64,000 nt of DNA, from NCBI RefSeq assembly GCF_017894365.1, contig NZ_CP059467.1, positions 3,100,001-3,164,000 on the forward strand, read 5' to 3'. Position 1 is the stretch's first letter. Every line of letters starts with the position of its first letter. The position numbers were made by a program, and so were the translations under genes. The notes under the pieces are model-generated. The model saw only the letters and a program-made list of their open reading frames with translations. It was not told the DNA's origin and did no database searches. This DNA comes from Aromatoleum bremense (GTDB taxonomy: Bacteria > Pseudomonadota > Gammaproteobacteria > Burkholderiales > Rhodocyclaceae). Below, in pieces: positions 18,828-28,095 of this stretch.

Positions 18828-19154
18828 GTGCGTGCGATGTTTCAGGCCACCCTCGCGGGTGGCCTCTTTGTACTGGGTCTTTCCGCGCCCCTGCAGGCAG
18901 CCGACCTGATCGTCGAAATTTCGGACTACCGCTTCAAACCGGCCGAGGTGCGAATCAAGCCGGGCGACACAGTCACGTGGATGAACCGCGAGAGGCGGAC
19001 CAGCCATTCGGTGCAGTTCGACGCGACGGGTGAAGAGTCCGAGCGGTTCTTCCCGGACGAGAAATGGTCGCGCGTCTTTCCGCAGGCCGGACGTTTCGAA
19101 TATCGCTGCGGTCCCCATCCCGAAATGAAGGGCGTCGTCATCGTCGGGGATTGA
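18828..19154 (+). CDS. Small cupredoxin (amicyanin-like blue copper protein)
   Basis: A 108-residue secreted protein. The signal peptide runs to about residue 24 (LQAAD). The type 1 copper ligands are visible: His60 (TSHSV), Cys94, His97 and Met100 in RCGPHPEMKG. The short Cys-x2-His-x2-Met loop is like amicyanin and shorter than in pseudoazurin or plastocyanin. It is probably a periplasmic electron carrier, perhaps to NirS, but that is inferred only from its place between nirB and nirJ. GTG 18828 has AGGAG eight bases upstream; ATG 18837 is an alternative. Confidence 0.85.
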   Translation: MRAMFQATLAGGLFVLGLSAPLQAADLIVEISDYRFKPAEVRIKPGDTVTWMNRERRTSHSVQFDATGEESERFFPDEKWSRVFPQAGRFEYRCGPHPEMKGVVIVGD

Positions 19155-19162
19155 TCCTGGCA

Positions 19163-19192
19163 CTCTGCTCTGCTCTGCTCTGCTCCGCTCCG
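19163..19192. repeat. Pentanucleotide tandem repeat between cupredoxin gene and nirJ
   Basis: Six consecutive 5-bp units, four CTCTG followed by two CTCCG, lie in the 196-base gap before nirJ. The remaining part of the gap holds no gene. The tract could vary in length by slippage, but it is not in a coding frame. Confidence 0.85.
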
Positions 19193-19350
19193 TGATGATG
19201 TGTGGGGTGGCCATTGCGGCCAAAGCAGTTTTCGCCTATTGCTGTCCTTCTCGCCCGCGCGACCGCCTTCCGGCCCGCCATCCCCTTGACCGCCGTCATT
19301 TCCCGGCGGGTTGCAGTCCGGTGTAATTGCCGCACTCAGGAGAGCCCGTC

Positions 19351-20556
19351 ATGTTTCGCATCTCGAACTTCATCCGCGAACTCGATCATCCCACGCCCGC
19401 CGGGCCGCACCGCAACGCACCCGGGCCAGTGGTGATCTGGAACCTGATCAGGCGCTGCAACCTCACCTGCAAGCATTGCTACTCGATCTCGGCTGACACC
19501 GATTTTCCCGGCGAGTTGTCGACTGAGGAAGTGTTCCGGGTGATGGACGACCTCAAGGCATTCCGCGTGCCGGTGCTGATCCTCTCGGGCGGCGAGCCGC
19601 TGCTGCGCCCGGACATCTTCGAGATCGGCCGCCACGCGAAAAAGATGGGCTTTTATGTCGGCCTGTCGAGCAACGGCACACTGATCGACGAATCCAATAT
19701 CGACCGGATCGACGAGATCGGCTTCGATTACGTCGGCGTGAGCCTCGACGGCATCGGTGCCACGCACGACAGGTTCCGCCGTCTCGAGGGCGCCTTCGAT
19801 GCATCGATGCGCGGCATCCGGCTGTGTGCGGCCCGCGGCATCAAGGTCGGAGTGCGCTACACGATGACCGAGGACAACGCCACCGACCTGCCCGCACTGC
19901 TGCGCCTCGTCGAGGACGAGGGCATCGACAAGTTCTACTTCTCGCACCTGAACTACGCCGGCCGCGGCAACAAGCACCGCGGCGACGATGCGCACCACCA
20001 CACGACGCGCGAGGCGATGGACCTGCTGTTCGATACCTGCCTGGATCTGCATCGGCGTGGCATCGACAAGGAATTCGTTACCGGCAACAACGATGCCGAC
20101 GGGGTTTACATGTATCACTGGGTCGCGCGCCGGTTTCCCGATCGCGCCGGGCACATCCGTGCAAAGTTGCTGCAGTGGGGCGGTAATGCGAGCGGCGTCA
20201 ATGTCGCGAACATCGACAACCTTGGTGTCGTGCACCCCGACACGATGTGGTGGCATGTGCCTCTCGGCAATGTGCGCGAGCGGCCGTTCTCCGAGATCTG
20301 GAGCGACCTGTCGAATCCGCTGATGGCGGGCCTCAAGCGCCATCCCCGACTCCTCGGCGGGCGCTGCGGCAAATGCAAGTTCCTCGCGGTGTGCAACGGC
20401 AGCTCGCGCGTGCGCGCGCAGCAGATCACTGGCGACCCGTGGGTCGAGGACCCGGCCTGTTACCTCAGCGACGAGGAGATCGGCGTGACGGCGGCCGACT
20501 ACGGCAGCGAGCGGGTCAAGACCACTCCTTTCGTGCCCCGCCGCCGTCCTGCCTGA
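19351..20556 (+). CDS. nirJ: Radical SAM heme d1 biosynthesis protein NirJ
   Basis: A 401-residue radical SAM enzyme. The [4Fe-4S] motif CNLTCKHC has Cys36, Cys40 and Cys43, followed by SGGEPLLRPD and SSNGTLID. A cysteine-rich C-terminal region (RCGKCKFLAVCNG and DPACYLS) suggests a second cluster, SPASM-like. NirJ removes the two propionate side chains of didecarboxysiroheme to form the keto groups of heme d1. ATG 19351 follows AGGAGA. It is followed after 17 bases by nirN. Confidence 0.93.
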   Translation: MFRISNFIRELDHPTPAGPHRNAPGPVVIWNLIRRCNLTCKHCYSISADTDFPGELSTEEVFRVMDDLKAFRVPVLILSGGEPLLRPDIFEIGRHAKKMGFYVGLSSNGTLIDESNIDRIDEIGFDYVGVSLDGIGATHDRFRRLEGAFDASMRGIRLCAARGIKVGVRYTMTEDNATDLPALLRLVEDEGIDKFYFSHLNYAGRGNKHRGDDAHHHTTREAMDLLFDTCLDLHRRGIDKEFVTGNNDADGVYMYHWVARRFPDRAGHIRAKLLQWGGNASGVNVANIDNLGVVHPDTMWWHVPLGNVRERPFSEIWSDLSNPLMAGLKRHPRLLGGRCGKCKFLAVCNGSSRVRAQQITGDPWVEDPACYLSDEEIGVTAADYGSERVKTTPFVPRRRPA

Positions 20557-20573
20557 CCCCACCGAGACACGCA

Positions 20574-22178
20574 ATGAACTTTCTTCGCCCCCGGGTGGCA
20601 GCGGTCCGACCATCAGCCCGTCTTTTCGCCGTTCTCCTGCTGCTTGCGGCGGCCTTCGCCGCTTTCAACCCGTCGGTGCGCGCTGCCGACAGCGACACGC
20701 CGAGCCGTCATTACCAGCAATACTGCGCCTCCTGTCATGGCGCCGACCGCCTCGGCGGTAGCGGGCCGGCGCTGTTGCCGGAGAATCTCGCGCGCCTGCG
20801 CAAGGAAGAGGCCCTGGCGGTCATCCGCGATGGCCGGGCCGCGACCCAGATGGCGGCGTTCGGCGCCACGCTGAAAGCGGACGAGATCGCGGCGCTCGGC
20901 GCGTTGATCTACACGCCGGTCGTCCCGGCGCCAAAATGGGGCGAAGCCGACATCCGCGCGTCGCGCATCCAGCACGTCGATCCGGCGACGCTAGCGGCAA
21001 AGCCGGTGTTCGATGCCGATCCGATGAACCTCTTCGTCGTCGTCGAAGGGGGCGACCACCACGTGTCGGTGCTCGACGGCGACAAGTTCGAGCCGATTCA
21101 CCGTTTTGCATCGCGGCTTGCGCTGCATGGTGGCCCGAAGTTCACCAAGGACGGCCGTTTCGTGTTTTTCGGATCGCGCGACGGCTGGGTGACGAAGTAC
21201 GACCTGTGGAACCTCAAGGTCGTCGCCGAAGTCCGCGCCGGCATCAATACCCGCAACGTCGCAGTATCGCCAGATGGCCGGCACGTTGCCGTCGCGAACT
21301 ATCTGCCGCATACGCTGGTGCTGCTCGACGGTGACCTGAATCTGCTGAAATCGATCGACGTCACCGACCGCGAAGGCAAGCGCAGCTCGCGCGTCTCTGC
21401 GGTTTATGAAGCGACGCCACGCAATGCCTTCGTTGCCGCGCTGAAGGACGTGCCCGAGGTCTGGGAGATCAGCTACGACCCTGCGGCGGAGGAAATCCCG
21501 ATCGGCTACGTCCACGACTACAAGCTGCGCGAGGGCGCGTTCGTTCGCGGCTACCTGAACCCGCGCCGCACCGAGCTCGCGCAGGTGCTCGACGACTTCT
21601 TCTTCACCCAGGACTACTCGACGGTGCTCGGCGCATCGCGCGAGGGCGTCGGCCAGGTCGTCAATCTCGACGTTCGCCGCAAGATCGCCGACCTGCCGCT
21701 CGACGGCATGCCCCATCTCGGTTCCGGTATCACTTGGGAGTGGCGGGGACGCCGGGTGATGGCGAGTACGAACCTCAAGGCGGCCGAAGTCACGGTGATC
21801 GATCTCGAGGACTGGAGCGTCGTCAAGCGCATCCCGACGCGCGGCCCGGGGTTCTTCCTGCGCAGCCACGAGAACAGCCGCTACGCTTTTGTCGATTCGA
21901 TGATGAGCCGTGACGCGAAGAACATCCTCCAGGTCATCGACAAGCAGACGCTCGAGATCGTCAGGGAACTCAAAGCCACTCCCGGCCAGACGCTCGCGCA
22001 CGTCGAGTTCACGCGCGACGGCCGTTACGCGCTCGCGAGTCTGTGGGAAATGGACGGGGCGCTGATCGTCTACGACGCGCAAACGCTCGAAGAGGTGAAG
22101 CGCATCCCGATGAAGAAGCCGGTCGGCAAATACAACGTCTGGAACAAGACCATGCGCGAGGAAGGCACGAGTCACTGA
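20574..22178 (+). CDS. nirN: NirN, c-type cytochrome acting in heme d1 maturation
   Basis: A 534-residue NirS-like protein with a signal peptide (about 12-37), one CASCH heme site (51-55) and a d1-type propeller. It differs from both NirS copies: the LHDGG and IPHPGRG motifs are replaced (for example MPHLGSGITWEWRGRR), as expected for NirN. NirN oxidises dihydro-heme d1 to heme d1 and can hand it to NirS. It is the last gene of the rightward nir run and converges on msrB with a 32-base gap. Confidence 0.9.
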   Translation: MNFLRPRVAAVRPSARLFAVLLLLAAAFAAFNPSVRAADSDTPSRHYQQYCASCHGADRLGGSGPALLPENLARLRKEEALAVIRDGRAATQMAAFGATLKADEIAALGALIYTPVVPAPKWGEADIRASRIQHVDPATLAAKPVFDADPMNLFVVVEGGDHHVSVLDGDKFEPIHRFASRLALHGGPKFTKDGRFVFFGSRDGWVTKYDLWNLKVVAEVRAGINTRNVAVSPDGRHVAVANYLPHTLVLLDGDLNLLKSIDVTDREGKRSSRVSAVYEATPRNAFVAALKDVPEVWEISYDPAAEEIPIGYVHDYKLREGAFVRGYLNPRRTELAQVLDDFFFTQDYSTVLGASREGVGQVVNLDVRRKIADLPLDGMPHLGSGITWEWRGRRVMASTNLKAAEVTVIDLEDWSVVKRIPTRGPGFFLRSHENSRYAFVDSMMSRDAKNILQVIDKQTLEIVRELKATPGQTLAHVEFTRDGRYALASLWEMDGALIVYDAQTLEEVKRIPMKKPVGKYNVWNKTMREEGTSH

Positions 22179-22210
22179 AGTGCACGCGGGGTTCCTGCGC
22201 GCTGCAGTCC

Positions 22211-22702
22211 CTAGCCGACCGCCGGCACGAATTTCAGCGCGACACCGTTGTTGCACCAGCGCTTGCCGGTCGGCTGCGGCCCGTCGTTGAACACATGGCC
22301 CTGGTGCCCTCCGCAGCGCGTGCAGTGATATTCGGTGCGCGGCAGGATCAGCTTGAAGTCCCGCTTGGTCTCGACATGGCCGGGAATCGTCGTGAAGAAA
22401 CTAGGCCAGCCGGTGCCGCTGTCATATTTCATGTCCGACGTGAAGAGCGCGAGCTCGCAGCCGGCGCATACGTACTCGCCCGCGCGCTTCTCGTCGTTCA
22501 GCGGACTGCTGCCGGCGGGCTCGGTGCCTTCGCGACGCAACACCTCGAACTGCTCCGGTGTCAGCAGCTTGCGCCACTCGGCATCGGAACGTTCGATTCT
22601 GCCGATGCCCGCATTCCGCACAGGGCTCGCCGGTCCCGTGCCACGAACGAAGGGCGTGGCCGCCACGCCCAGCAGCCCGCCCAGAAATAGTCGCCGATTC
22701 AT
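22211..22702 (-). CDS. msrB: Peptide methionine-(R)-S-oxide reductase, exported
   Basis: A 163-residue MsrB with an N-terminal Tat-like signal (MNRRLFLGGLLGVAATPFVRG, twin arginine at 3-4). Two zinc CxxC pairs (CAGC and CTRC), the GTGWPSFF motif and the catalytic cysteine in KRWCNNGVALKF are present. It repairs methionine-R-sulfoxide, here most likely in the periplasm. It overlaps msrA by four bases (ATGA). The pair may protect exported proteins from nitrosative or oxidative damage; this is inference from location beside the nir genes. Confidence 0.92.
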   Translation of the reverse strand: MNRRLFLGGLLGVAATPFVRGTGPASPVRNAGIGRIERSDAEWRKLLTPEQFEVLRREGTEPAGSSPLNDEKRAGEYVCAGCELALFTSDMKYDSGTGWPSFFTTIPGHVETKRDFKLILPRTEYHCTRCGGHQGHVFNDGPQPTGKRWCNNGVALKFVPAVG

Positions 22703-23358
22703 TCCTTCGTCTCCTCGTTGCTCGCGGCGCCCCACAGCGCTTCGAGGCGCCGGTCGCGCCCGCAGCCATGGCGGTAGAACTTGTAGCGCAGCGGATTTTT
22801 CAGGTAGTAGTCCTGGTGGTATTCCTCGGCTGGATAGAACTTCGTCGCCGGAACGATTTCAGTGACAACCCGCTGGGCGAACGGTTTGTTCGCAATGAGC
22901 GCTGCGCGCGAGCGCTCTGCGGCGGCTCGTTGCTCATCGCCCTGATAGAAAATCTGCGCCCGGTACTGGCTGCCCCGATCGCAGAACTGTCCGCCGGGAT
23001 CGGTGGGGTCGATATTGCGCCAGAACACGTCAAGCAGCTGTTCATAGCTGACTTTCGCCGGGTCGTACTCGATCTGCACCGCCTCGGCATGCCCCGTGCG
23101 TCCCGACGAGACCGCCTCGTAGCCGGGATTCGGCACGTGTCCGCCCGTGTAGCCGGAGGTTGTCGACACGACGCCGTCGAGCCGGTCGAATGGCGGTTCC
23201 ATGCACCAGAAGCAGCCACCAGCGAAGATCGCCGTGGCGGGCGATGACGCCGGAGCCGCATGTCCCGCGCCGGCCCCGGCCACCATCAGGGCAAGCCCTA
23301 GTAGGCACGCCAACCTGCCTGGCAGTCGTGAAACGAAACCACCGTCCTGAGTCGTCAT
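22699..23358 (-). CDS. msrA: Peptide methionine-(S)-S-oxide reductase, exported
   Basis: A 219-residue MsrA with a signal peptide (about 10-35, ending GAGHAA), the active-site GGCFWCMEPPFDRL and the family motifs TSGYTGGHVPNPGYE, GHAEAVQIEYDP, GSQYRAQIF and EEYHQDYYLKNP. It repairs methionine-S-sulfoxide. ATG 23358 has GGAGGT upstream and gives the signal peptide; longer in-frame extensions do not. It is translationally coupled to msrB. Confidence 0.93.
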   Translation of the reverse strand: MTTQDGGFVSRLPGRLACLLGLALMVAGAGAGHAAPASSPATAIFAGGCFWCMEPPFDRLDGVVSTTSGYTGGHVPNPGYEAVSSGRTGHAEAVQIEYDPAKVSYEQLLDVFWRNIDPTDPGGQFCDRGSQYRAQIFYQGDEQRAAAERSRAALIANKPFAQRVVTEIVPATKFYPAEEYHQDYYLKNPLRYKFYRHGCGRDRRLEALWGAASNEETKE

Positions 23359-23537
23359 CGAGGGACCTCCTGTTTCACCGCAATTGGACCGACAAGCGCG
23401 CGTTTCATTTCCACGTCGATGAGGTTTCTCGTTCCCGATCCGCTCCGTGCCGCACGAAACCGGGTACATCGGGCCGTGAGGGGTTGAACGAAATCCTTGC
23501 GAAAGAGCGCGTGTTGAAAAAAGTTTTGCAGGGACTA

Positions 23538-23566
23538 TTGTGTTGCATAGCGGGCATACCTATAAT
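23538..23566 (+). promoter_or_regulatory. Promoter of tRNA-Val
   Basis: A perfect -10 TATAAT (23561-23566) lies 17 bases after a weak -35 TTGTGT (23538-23543). A start near 23573 would leave a leader of only about 8 bases before the tRNA. Confidence 0.75.
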
Positions 23567-23580
23567 GCGCAGCTCTTAGC

Positions 23581-23657
23581 AGGCGCGTAGCTCAGCTGGT
23601 TAGAGCACCACCTTGACATGGTGGGGGTCGTTGGTTCGAGTCCAATCGCGCCTACCA
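23581..23657 (+). tRNA. tRNA-Val (anticodon GAC)
   Basis: A 77-base cloverleaf. The acceptor stem AGGCGCG (23581-23587) pairs with CGCGCCT (23647-23653), followed by encoded ACCA. The anticodon stem CCACC/GGTGG closes the loop TTGACAT, anticodon GAC, which reads valine codons. The T arm TTGG-TTCGAGT-CCAA is standard. Confidence 0.95.
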
Positions 23658-23737
23658 ACATATGGAGTTGGGCGGTGATGTTCCGAACTACTACCGAAGC
23701 CGGAAATTGAAGATCGGGCTCCGCTGTAGTGCTCCAG

Positions 23738-23769
23738 GAAAAAAGTGCGGTTCGCCCGCACTTTTTTTT
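23738..23769 (+). terminator. Terminator between tRNA-Val and thrS
   Basis: Stem AAGTGCGG (23743-23750) pairs with CCGCACTT (23756-23763) around a 5-base loop. An A run precedes it and a long T run follows. It ends the tRNA transcript; thrS starts 43 bases later and needs its own promoter or read-through. Confidence 0.85.
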
Positions 23770-23811
23770 CGTCCACAATTCGCCGAAACATTTGTCCGAG
23801 GCCTCGAGATC

Positions 23812-25728
23812 ATGCCGAATATCACGCTTCCCGACGGTTCAGTACGCAGCTTCGATCATCCCGTCACGGTATCCGAGGTCGCCTCATCGATCGGTGCAGG
23901 TCTGGCGAAAGCGGCGCTCGCCGGCAAAGTGGATGGACGGCTCGTCGACCTCTCGTATCGCATCGAGGCCGACACGCCGCTCGCGATCGTTACCGAAAAA
24001 GGCGACGAAGGCCTGGATGTGATCCGTCATTCGACCGCGCACCTGCTTGCGCATGCGGTCAAGGAACTATTTCCCGAAGCTCAGGTGACAATCGGTCCGG
24101 TGATCGAGAACGGCTTCTATTACGATTTCGCCTACAAGCGTCCGTTTACACCGGAGGATCTCGAGAAGATCGAAAAGCGCATGACCGAGCTTGTCCGGCG
24201 CGAGATTCCGGTCTCACGCGAGGTCTGGCCGCGCGACAAGGCAGTCGAGTTCTTCAAGGCCCAGGGCGAGCACTACAAAGCCGAAATCATCGCCTCGATC
24301 CCGCAGGCCGAGGACGTGTCGCTGTATCGCCAGGGGGATTTCATCGATCTGTGTCGTGGGCCGCACGTGCCATCGACCGGCAAGCTCAAGGTCTTCAAGC
24401 TGACGAAGGTCGCGGGCGCATATTGGCGCGGCGACTCGAAAAACGAAATGCTGCAGCGCATCTACGGTACTGCTTGGGCGAAGAAGGAAGACCTTGAAAG
24501 CTACCTCCACATGCTCGAGGAGGCCGAAAAGCGCGATCACCGCAAGCTCGGCCGCCTGCTCGACCTGTTCCATATCCAGGAAGAGGCGCCTGGCATGGTG
24601 TTCTGGCACGCGAAGGGCTGGACCCTGTGGCAGCAGGTCGAGCAGTACATGCGTCGCACGATTCTCGACAATGGTTATCAGGAAGTTAAAACGCCCCAGA
24701 TTGTCGACCGTTCGCTGTGGGAAAAATCCGGTCACTGGGGCATGTATTCCGACCTGATGTTCACGACGCAGTCCGAGAAGCACGACTACGCAGTCAAGCC
24801 GATGAACTGTCCGTGCCACATCCAGATTTTCAACCAGGGGTTGAAGAGCTATCGCGACCTGCCGCTGCGCATGGCCGAATTCGGTTCGTGCCACCGCAAC
24901 GAACCGTCGGGTTCGCTGCACGGCATCATGCGGGTGCGCAATTTCGTCCAGGATGACGCGCATATTTTCTGCGCCGACGAGCAAGTCCAGACGGAAGCTG
25001 CCGCCTTCATCGAACTGCTGCAGAAAGTCTATGCCGATTTCGGTTTCGAAGACATCCTGATCAAGCTGTCGACCCGGCCCGACAAGCGCGTCGGCACCGA
25101 CGACCAATGGGACGCCGCCGAAGCTGCGCTCGCCGCCGCGCTCGATGCCCAGGGGCTGGCGTACGACCTGCAGCCGGGCGAGGGCGCCTTCTACGGGCCG
25201 AAGATCGAGTTCTCGCTGAAAGACTGTCTCAACCGTGTGTGGCAGTGCGGAACCCTGCAGCTTGACTTCAACCTTCCAGTGCGGCTGGGGGCCGAGTACG
25301 TCGCCGAGGACAACGCCAAGCACTATCCTGTAATGCTGCACCGCGCGATCCTCGGCTCGCTCGAGCGTTTCATCGGCATCCTGATCGAGCACTACGCCGG
25401 CGCCTTACCGTTATGGCTGGCCCCGGTCCACGCGGTCGTGCTGAACATTTCCGAAGGGCAGGCGGACTACGCAACTGAAGTCGCCAAGCGGCTGAAGCAG
25501 GCGGGTTTCCGGGTCGAGGCGGATTTGCGTAACGAAAAGATTAACTATAAAATCCGCGAACATAGCGTGCACAAGCTGCCCTACCAGATTGTCATCGGCG
25601 AAAAGGAAAAGGCAGCGGGCGTCGTTGCAGTGCGCGTGCGGGGTGGCCAGGATCTTGGCCAGATGCCCCTCGATACACTGATCGAGCGTTGGCAGCGCGA
25701 AATTGAGGCGCGGTCGGGCTCGATCTGA
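23812..25728 (+). CDS. thrS: Threonyl-tRNA synthetase
   Basis: A 638-residue class II synthetase of full length: N-terminal TGS domain ([20 protein letters not shown]), an editing domain ([16 protein letters not shown]), and a catalytic core with [11 protein letters not shown], motif 2 in [16 protein letters not shown], and motif 3 in [20 protein letters not shown]. The anticodon-binding domain is C-terminal. ATG 23812 is the conserved start; codons upstream overlap the terminator. The order thrS-infC-rpmI-rplT-pheS-pheT-ihfA is the classical translation cluster. Confidence 0.97.
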   Translation: MPNITLPDGSVRSFDHPVTVSEVASSIGAGLAKAALAGKVDGRLVDLSYRIEADTPLAIVTEKGDEGLDVIRHSTAHLLAHAVKELFPEAQVTIGPVIENGFYYDFAYKRPFTPEDLEKIEKRMTELVRREIPVSREVWPRDKAVEFFKAQGEHYKAEIIASIPQAEDVSLYRQGDFIDLCRGPHVPSTGKLKVFKLTKVAGAYWRGDSKNEMLQRIYGTAWAKKEDLESYLHMLEEAEKRDHRKLGRLLDLFHIQEEAPGMVFWHAKGWTLWQQVEQYMRRTILDNGYQEVKTPQIVDRSLWEKSGHWGMYSDLMFTTQSEKHDYAVKPMNCPCHIQIFNQGLKSYRDLPLRMAEFGSCHRNEPSGSLHGIMRVRNFVQDDAHIFCADEQVQTEAAAFIELLQKVYADFGFEDILIKLSTRPDKRVGTDDQWDAAEAALAAALDAQGLAYDLQPGEGAFYGPKIEFSLKDCLNRVWQCGTLQLDFNLPVRLGAEYVAEDNAKHYPVMLHRAILGSLERFIGILIEHYAGALPLWLAPVHAVVLNISEGQADYATEVAKRLKQAGFRVEADLRNEKINYKIREHSVHKLPYQIVIGEKEKAAGVVAVRVRGGQDLGQMPLDTLIERWQREIEARSGSI

Positions 25729-25756
25729 TTTTTTGGCATTCGTGGAGAACTGAACC

Positions 25757-26278
25757 ATCGCTCAAGAAAAAAAGCAGCGCGTCAATGAAGAGATCAGCGC
25801 GCCCGAAGTCCGTCTGGTCGGCGAGGACGGCGAGCCACTCGGCATTGTTTCGCTGAATGCAGCCTTGAACGCGGCCGAAGAGGCTGGCCTGGATCTGGTC
25901 GAAATTGCGCCGATGGCGCAACCCCCGGTGTGCCGGGTGATGGATTTCGGCAAGTTCAAGTACCAGGAGCAGAAAAAGGCCCACGAAGCCCGGCTCAAGC
26001 AAAAGCAGGTGCAGATCAAGGAAGTCAAGCTCCGTCCGGCGACGGATGAGAACGACTACCAGATCAAGCTGCGGAACTTGAAGCGTTTTCTCGAAGAAGG
26101 CGACAAGTGCAAGGTCACCTTGCGCTTTCGCGGACGCGAGATGGCCCACCAGGAATTCGGGCTGCGGCAGCTTGAGCGTGTGAAGGCGGATCTTGAAGAG
26201 ATCGGACAGGTCGAGCAGATGCCCAAGATGGAAGGGCGTCAGATGATCATGGTGATCTCGCCGAAGAAGAACCGCTGA
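25757..26278 (+). CDS. infC: Translation initiation factor IF-3 (AUC start)
   Basis: 173 residues. No ATG, GTG or TTG gives a full-length protein. ATC at 25757 starts the expected N-terminus (initiator)[21 protein letters not shown], with GGAG about 9 bases upstream. Starting at the TTG at 25865 would lose the first 36 residues. Rare AUU/AUC starts are known for infC and let IF-3 repress its own translation by rejecting non-AUG codons. The protein has the N domain, a lysine-rich linker ([18 protein letters not shown]) and the C domain ending [14 protein letters not shown] ([11 protein letters not shown]). Confidence 0.93.
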   Translation: MAQEKKQRVNEEISAPEVRLVGEDGEPLGIVSLNAALNAAEEAGLDLVEIAPMAQPPVCRVMDFGKFKYQEQKKAHEARLKQKQVQIKEVKLRPATDENDYQIKLRNLKRFLEEGDKCKVTLRFRGREMAHQEFGLRQLERVKADLEEIGQVEQMPKMEGRQMIMVISPKKNR

Positions 26279-26419
26279 TCGGCGATACAGAATTTGCCCC
26301 CCGCTCTCCGGCGGGAGGCAACTACCGGCAGCAAGCCTGCCGGAATACAAGTGGTGTCAGGTTGAAAACGCGCCGCACGGCGACGCTACCTGACGGCATT
26401 CATAAACCTGGAGTTAGCA
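26279..26419 (+). promoter_or_regulatory. Structured leader upstream of rpmI-rplT
   Basis: The 141-base gap holds two clear hairpins: CCGGCAG/CTGCCGG (26325-26331 with 26337-26343) and GTCAGGT/ACCTGAC (26356-26362 with 26388-26394). In E. coli, L20 represses rpmI-rplT by binding structured RNA in this region. A similar role here is inferred from position only. Confidence 0.45.
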
Positions 26420-26617
26420 ATGCCCAAGATGAAGACCAAGAGCGGAGCCGCGAAGCGGTTCAAGGTTCGCGCTAGTGGCGGGATCAAGCGGTCCCAGGCG
26501 TTCAAGCGCCACATCCTTACCAAGAAAACCACCAAGAGCAAGCGCCAGCTGCGCGGCATGACGGGGGTCCACGCCGCCGACGAAAAGCTGATCCGCGCAA
26601 TGCTGCCTTACGCTTGA
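26420..26617 (+). CDS. rpmI: 50S ribosomal protein L35
   Basis: A 65-residue basic protein, [20 protein letters not shown] followed by [20 protein letters not shown], the complete L35 pattern and length. GGAG lies about 8 bases before ATG. It is 12 bases ahead of rplT; the two are normally co-translated and controlled by L20. Confidence 0.97.
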   Translation: MPKMKTKSGAAKRFKVRASGGIKRSQAFKRHILTKKTTKSKRQLRGMTGVHAADEKLIRAMLPYA

Positions 26618-26629
26618 TAGGAAACCGCC

Positions 26630-26989
26630 ATGTCCAGAGTTAAACGTGGAGTAACGGCGCGCGCGCGTCACAAGAAGGTTCTCGATCAGGCCAAGGGTTA
26701 CCGCGGTCGTCGCAAGAACGTCTACCGTATTGCCAAGCAGGCGGTGATGAAAGCCGGGCAATATGCCTACCGTGACCGCCGCCAGCGCAAGCGCCAGTTC
26801 CGTGCGCTGTGGATTGCGCGTATCAACGCCGCCGCGCGTGAAGTCGGGCTGACGTACAGCACCTTCATGAACGGCCTGAAAAAGGCGGCGATCGAAGTGG
26901 ATCGCAAGGTCCTGGCCGATCTGGCTGTGTTCGACAAACCCGCATTTGCGGCGCTCGCCGACCAAGCCCGGGCCAAACTCGCTGCGTAA
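26630..26989 (+). CDS. rplT: 50S ribosomal protein L20
   Basis: 119 residues with the full L20 sequence pattern ([78 protein letters not shown]). L20 is an early assembly protein of the 50S subunit and, in E. coli, a repressor of its own operon. A strong terminator follows at 27004. Confidence 0.98.
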   Translation: MSRVKRGVTARARHKKVLDQAKGYRGRRKNVYRIAKQAVMKAGQYAYRDRRQRKRQFRALWIARINAAAREVGLTYSTFMNGLKKAAIEVDRKVLADLAVFDKPAFAALADQARAKLAA

Positions 26990-27003
26990 GAGCATGCGGC
27001 ATG

Positions 27004-27033
27004 AAAAAAGGAGGCCTGGCCTCCTTTTTTTTT
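27004..27033 (+). terminator. Terminator after rplT
   Basis: GGAGG (27010-27014) pairs with CCTCC (27020-27024), flanked by six A residues before and nine T residues after, which extend the stem. It separates the ribosomal-protein genes from pheST. Confidence 0.85.
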
Positions 27034-27056
27034 CCTGAATTTTCCACGGCACGTAA

Positions 27057-28088
<1,032 letters not shown>

Positions 28089-28095
28089 TCGAACC

